A DNA stretch of 64,000 bases from Leptolinea sp. (GTDB lineage Bacteria; Chloroflexota; Anaerolineae; Anaerolineales; Anaerolineaceae), in contig JAAZMZ010000024.1 of the NCBI GenBank assembly GCA_012798535.1, positions 1-64,000 of the forward strand. The letters are read 5' to 3'. Positions within the stretch are counted from its first letter, which is position 1, and each line of letters begins with the position of its first letter. Of the stretch, positions 61,073-64,000 are shown in pieces. A program made the translations under genes and the position numbers. The notes below the pieces were generated by a model. That model was not told the DNA's origin and did not search any database. It saw only the letters and a list, made by a program, of their open reading frames with translations.

Positions 61073-61476
61073 ACAGAGCGGAAGCTCCTTTACATGGTTA
61101 AGGGTGGATTCCACAGGTAACGCATGCACTCTTTTTGGGTTAAGTATTTTTGAACATGTCACAAATGGCGTATGCATATATAATTACAACAGGTAACATT
61201 AAAACATAATTAAACTGCGTTTTGACCGGTAAAAAAATGAGCAATATCACATCGTTTTCGGGTTCCGAAGTATTAATATATGATGAGAGAAGAGAGCGAT
61301 TTCTCTGTTCAGTCGTCTGTTTTACCCCCGTTCATTGAAATTAAAATATCTTTTTAGCATCGGGGGATCAGTGTGCCCTGAAATCCACATGACCAGAGGC
61401 ACAGTTCCAAAATCACGCTGCCGACCGGTGTGATTCACAAATCTTAATGGCGCCACGAGCGCCGGGAGGAAAAGGT
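61073..61476 (+). promoter_or_regulatory. Structured 400-nt region before cstA
   Basis: No gene is seen. TATAAT at 61179-61184 is a possible -10 box. Downstream stems are CCCCCG/CGGGGG (61325-61330 with 61361-61366), TGTGCC/GGCACA (61372-61377 with 61398-61403), and GGCGC/GCGCC (61449-61453 with 61459-61463). The last ends directly at the GGGAGG ribosome site (61464-61469), so it can restrain translation. No known riboswitch was recognised. A long leader suggests control by RNA structure. Confidence 0.5.
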
Positions 61477-63222
61477 ATGAGTATCATCTTCATTGTTCTG
61501 GGTGGAGCGGCGATCTTCTATGTCGCTTACATCACCTACGGCAAGTTCATTTCCGCAAAGGTTTACGAACTTGACGACAAACGCGTTACACCCGCCGTTG
61601 AAATGGAAGACGGCCTTGACTACGAGCCGATCGACTCGAAATTCTTGCTCGGTCAGCACTTCTCGGCCATCGCGGCTGCCGGACCTGTAACCGGCCCCAT
61701 CCTGGCCGGTATCGCCTACGGCTGGGTACCCGCCCTGATCTGGATCATTCTCGGATCCATCTTCGTCGGCGGTGTGCATGATATGGGCGCGCTGGTGGCT
61801 TCCGTCCGTAACAAAGGTCGCTCCATCACCGAGACCGTGCGGGTTCATGTTTCAAAGAGCGCCTGGGTTTTGTTCAACCTGTTCATCTTCTTTGCCCTGG
61901 TACTGGTCATTGTTGCCTTCACCGATGTCACCAGTTCTGCCTTTGTAAATGTCATCGAACTGGCCAATGGGGAGTCTGTCGGCGGCGGTGCCATCGCCTC
62001 CTCATCCATCATGTACCTGATCCTGCCGATTATCATGGGCTTCCTGCTGCGCTATACCAAGCTCAGCCTGAAGTGGGCGACCATCATCTTCCTGCCTCTG
62101 GTAGGTGTGGCCATCTGGGCTGGTAAATATATTCCCGTTGTCATGCCCTCCGTCGCCGGATTGGAACCCCAAAAAGTCTGGAACCTGATCATCATGATCT
62201 ACTGCATCATCGCCGGTATCGTTCCGGTCTGGGCGCTGCTTCAACCGCGCGGCCATCTGGGCGGTTACTTTATGTATGCCTCGATCATTGTGGCAGGAAT
62301 TGGAATTATCTTTGGTGGTTTCACTATCCAGTACCCTGCCTTCACCATCCCTTATGGCGAAAATTTCTGGACCCCCATGGTGCCCATGCTGTTCATTACC
62401 GTGGCCTGCGGTGCCTGTTCCGGCTTCCACGCATTGGTTGGCTCGGGTACGACCTCCAAACAGTTGAAGAAAGAATCCGATGCCAAACTAATCGGTTACG
62501 GTGCTATGCTCCTTGAAGGTATTGTGGCTTTAATCGCCCTGTCCTGTGTCATGATCGTCACTAAGGACAATGAACTGCTTAAGAAATCCCCGAACTTTGT
62601 GTACGCCTCCGGTATCGGCTCCTTCATGCAATTGATCGGCGTCAGCCCGGCCTTCGGTATTTCCTTCGGTTTGATGGCCTTCACCACCTTCGTGTATGAC
62701 ACTCTGGATATCTGCGTCCGCCTTGGCCGCTTCATCATTATGGAACTGTCCGGGTTAAAGGGCTGGGCTGGCCGCATCATTTCCACAATCATCATGGGCG
62801 GTTTACCCATGTACCTGATGACAGTCAACATGACCGATGCAGCCGGCAAACCCGTGGCTGCCTGGAGCGTGTTCTGGAAGACCTTTGGCGCCTCCAACCA
62901 GTTGCTGGCTGCCCTGGCTCTCATTGGCGTCACCATCTGGCTAGTCAACACTGCCAAGAACAAGAAAGCCTGGATGTATGCCTTCTTCCCGGCCGTCTTC
63001 ATGTTCATCATGAGCACCTGGGCATTGATCAATACGTTCATTCAATACACAACCAAAGATGGCGCCTGGGTAGGCTTCCCTGCCGGTGCGAATGTCATTA
63101 TTCCTATCACCTGTGCCATCTACGTAATTCTGGCGATTTGGATGGCAGTGGAAACAGTTAACGCCTTCAACAAATCTCACGGTAACGGTAAGGGTAAATT
63201 AGCGGCGGAAGCTGCCAAATAA
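61477..63222 (+). CDS. cstA: Carbon starvation protein CstA family transporter
   Basis: 581 aa with about fifteen membrane helices. GQHFSAIAAAGPVTGPILAGIAYGWVPALIWIILGSIFVGGVHDMGAL is the CstA/BtsT signature, with HDMG in the fourth helix, and TVACGACSGFHALVGSGTTSKQL is the second hallmark. Relatives take up pyruvate or peptides under carbon limitation. The shorter, 580-residue type lacks the long C-terminal tail of E. coli CstA. ATG at 61477 is preferred over 61447, which lies inside the leader hairpin. A strong terminator follows. Confidence 0.95.
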   Translation: MSIIFIVLGGAAIFYVAYITYGKFISAKVYELDDKRVTPAVEMEDGLDYEPIDSKFLLGQHFSAIAAAGPVTGPILAGIAYGWVPALIWIILGSIFVGGVHDMGALVASVRNKGRSITETVRVHVSKSAWVLFNLFIFFALVLVIVAFTDVTSSAFVNVIELANGESVGGGAIASSSIMYLILPIIMGFLLRYTKLSLKWATIIFLPLVGVAIWAGKYIPVVMPSVAGLEPQKVWNLIIMIYCIIAGIVPVWALLQPRGHLGGYFMYASIIVAGIGIIFGGFTIQYPAFTIPYGENFWTPMVPMLFITVACGACSGFHALVGSGTTSKQLKKESDAKLIGYGAMLLEGIVALIALSCVMIVTKDNELLKKSPNFVYASGIGSFMQLIGVSPAFGISFGLMAFTTFVYDTLDICVRLGRFIIMELSGLKGWAGRIISTIIMGGLPMYLMTVNMTDAAGKPVAAWSVFWKTFGASNQLLAALALIGVTIWLVNTAKNKKAWMYAFFPAVFMFIMSTWALINTFIQYTTKDGAWVGFPAGANVIIPITCAIYVILAIWMAVETVNAFNKSHGNGKGKLAAEAAK

Positions 63223-63250
63223 TCACCCTGAAATCGTTAAGTAAGTAAAG

Positions 63251-63280
63251 AAACCCGTGGCCTAGCCACGGGTTTCTTTT
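63251..63280 (+). terminator. Intrinsic terminator after cstA
   Basis: An 11-bp perfect stem AAACCCGTGGC/GCCACGGGTTT (63251-63261 with 63265-63275) with a 3-nt loop, followed by CTTTTT. A strong rho-independent terminator. Confidence 0.92.
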
Positions 63281-63387
63281 TGTCCTGTGATCATTCAAGT
63301 AGATTCATTTCCAGCGTTTGCCCGACACACAATTTTGTTTATACTTACCTGTAGTGGGTCTATGGTTTCATATAGAGGACAAGAAAA

Positions 63388-64000
63388 ATGAACGGTTATT
63401 TCCGATACGCAGCCGTAGTCATTACCGGGGCAACTATGTTAGCCTGCAACCTGGGCAGCGCACTCACCCCTCAAAATCCAACCGAGCCGCCCCTGCCAAC
63501 AGCCAATCCAACTTCACCATCTGATCTATTGCCGGAAGCGGATCAACCCACCCCTACCGAAGAAGCCGTATCAGGCTCCGAGACTTCTTCCGCGCTGGAT
63601 ATCTGCGCGCTGGTCACAAGGGCGGATGTTGAAAAATTCTTCGGTGAACCGGCCGGTGACCCAAAACCGGTGAACAGCGGATGCACATTTACCAACGCGA
63701 AAGATGGCCTATACGCTTTTTCTCTTGGCGCCGCCCAGGACAAAGAAGCCTCGGCGGTTATGCAGGGACAGGCTTTACTGCTGGGCATGGCCGGCGTCAA
63801 ACTGGATGAGGCTGCCATGGACAGGTTGAAATCTCTGGCCGATGCCCTGGATTACAAAGGGTATTTCACCGAACTGGCGACCCAATCGAAAAGCTCCCCG
63901 AACATCAGCGCTAAACTTTTTGCAGGAGGGGGCAATGATCTGACATACTGGGCGTGGATTACAGTGCCTCCGCGAGCAACAGGGGCTTTTGTCGCCGTGC
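63388..64000 (+). CDS. Lipoprotein, DUF3558-like (partial)
   Basis: At least 204 residues; the frame runs off the right edge. The lipobox is TMLACN (Cys20) after a short hydrophobic signal, then a Pro/Thr/Ser linker (PTEPPLPTANPTSPSDL). The folded part begins LDICALVTRADVEKFFGEPAGDP and has a second Cys in NSGCTFTNAKDGLYAFSLGAAQD, the C...F/G...C layout of DUF3558-type lipoproteins. It is probably attached to the outer face of the membrane. AGAGGA lies 9 nt before the ATG. Function unknown. Confidence 0.8.
   Translation, partial: MNGYFRYAAVVITGATMLACNLGSALTPQNPTEPPLPTANPTSPSDLLPEADQPTPTEEAVSGSETSSALDICALVTRADVEKFFGEPAGDPKPVNSGCTFTNAKDGLYAFSLGAAQDKEASAVMQGQALLLGMAGVKLDEAAMDRLKSLADALDYKGYFTELATQSKSSPNISAKLFAGGGNDLTYWAWITVPPRATGAFVAV

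Noticed and set aside
61014-61196. 60-codon plus-strand frame over the end of csaA
   Set aside because: Overlaps csaA in another frame and runs into AT-rich leader sequence without a start signal.

Overview
The window (about 53% GC in most genes) looks like the chromosome of a Chloroflexota bacterium, most likely class Anaerolineae. This is inference from gene style, not a database match. The cues are lipoproteins with Thr/Pro/Ala-rich linkers after the lipobox, a Ddn-like F420-type flavoprotein, a sugar ABC operon without its own ATPase, many single-copy small oxidoreductases and methyltransferases, and several promoters placed so close to a start codon that leaderless mRNAs are likely. No tRNA, rRNA, CRISPR array, transposase or phage gene was found.

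Layout. 0-4.1 kb (minus): an AbrB-type regulator with a membrane-tethered PEP-synthase-like protein (cut by the left edge), and a gingipain-like (C25) lipoprotein. 4.2-6.8 kb (plus): a glyoxalase-fold protein, then a TetR - MDR oxidoreductase - small membrane protein operon. 7.4-10.0 kb: an aldo/keto reductase divergent from a MocR regulator. 10.1-15.1 kb (minus): carAB with a 200-nt leader holding two terminators and a small Arg-rich reading frame. 15.1-23.6 kb (minus): a run of stand-alone enzymes. 23.7-29.2 kb (minus): a more AT-rich cellobiose-type PTS operon with its own HPr, a GH4 phospho-glycosidase, a lipase-like hydrolase and a TetR regulator whose operator lies on the promoter. 29.3-33.7 kb: a BaiN-like flavoprotein, a cysteine-rich lipoprotein, a cupin and an AraC regulator. 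33.8-36.9 kb (minus): a sugar ABC operon. 37-45.2 kb: mixed metabolism, including a leaderless spore-photolyase-like radical SAM gene, an AGXT-type aminotransferase and a perR-peroxiredoxin operon with a consensus promoter under a PerR-like palindrome. 45.5-47.7 kb: a diguanylate cyclase and a PhnB-like protein.

47.9-50.7 kb is a sharply AT-rich island. It holds a 740-aa SAMHD1/dGTPase-like HD phosphohydrolase and a small downstream winged-helix-like protein, and is the best candidate for an undescribed (possibly anti-phage) system. It is followed by a decayed copy of the end of an alpha/beta hydrolase gene and two long inverted-repeat elements around a membrane-protein gene. 51.9-61.1 kb carries that intact hydrolase, a PPC-repeat lipoprotein, short-chain dehydrogenases, cupin, HEAT-like, AIM24-like and CsaA genes. 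61.1-63.3 kb is cstA behind a 400-nt leader with several possible hairpins. The window ends inside another lipoprotein gene.

Most regulation visible here is local: autoregulatory palindromes sit on the promoters of the AbrB, both TetR and PerR operons. The PTS operon (IIA, HPr, IIC, IIB, GH4) is a self-contained uptake and cleavage unit for a beta-glucoside, apart from enzyme I. The ABC operon lacks an ATPase and probably shares one encoded elsewhere.
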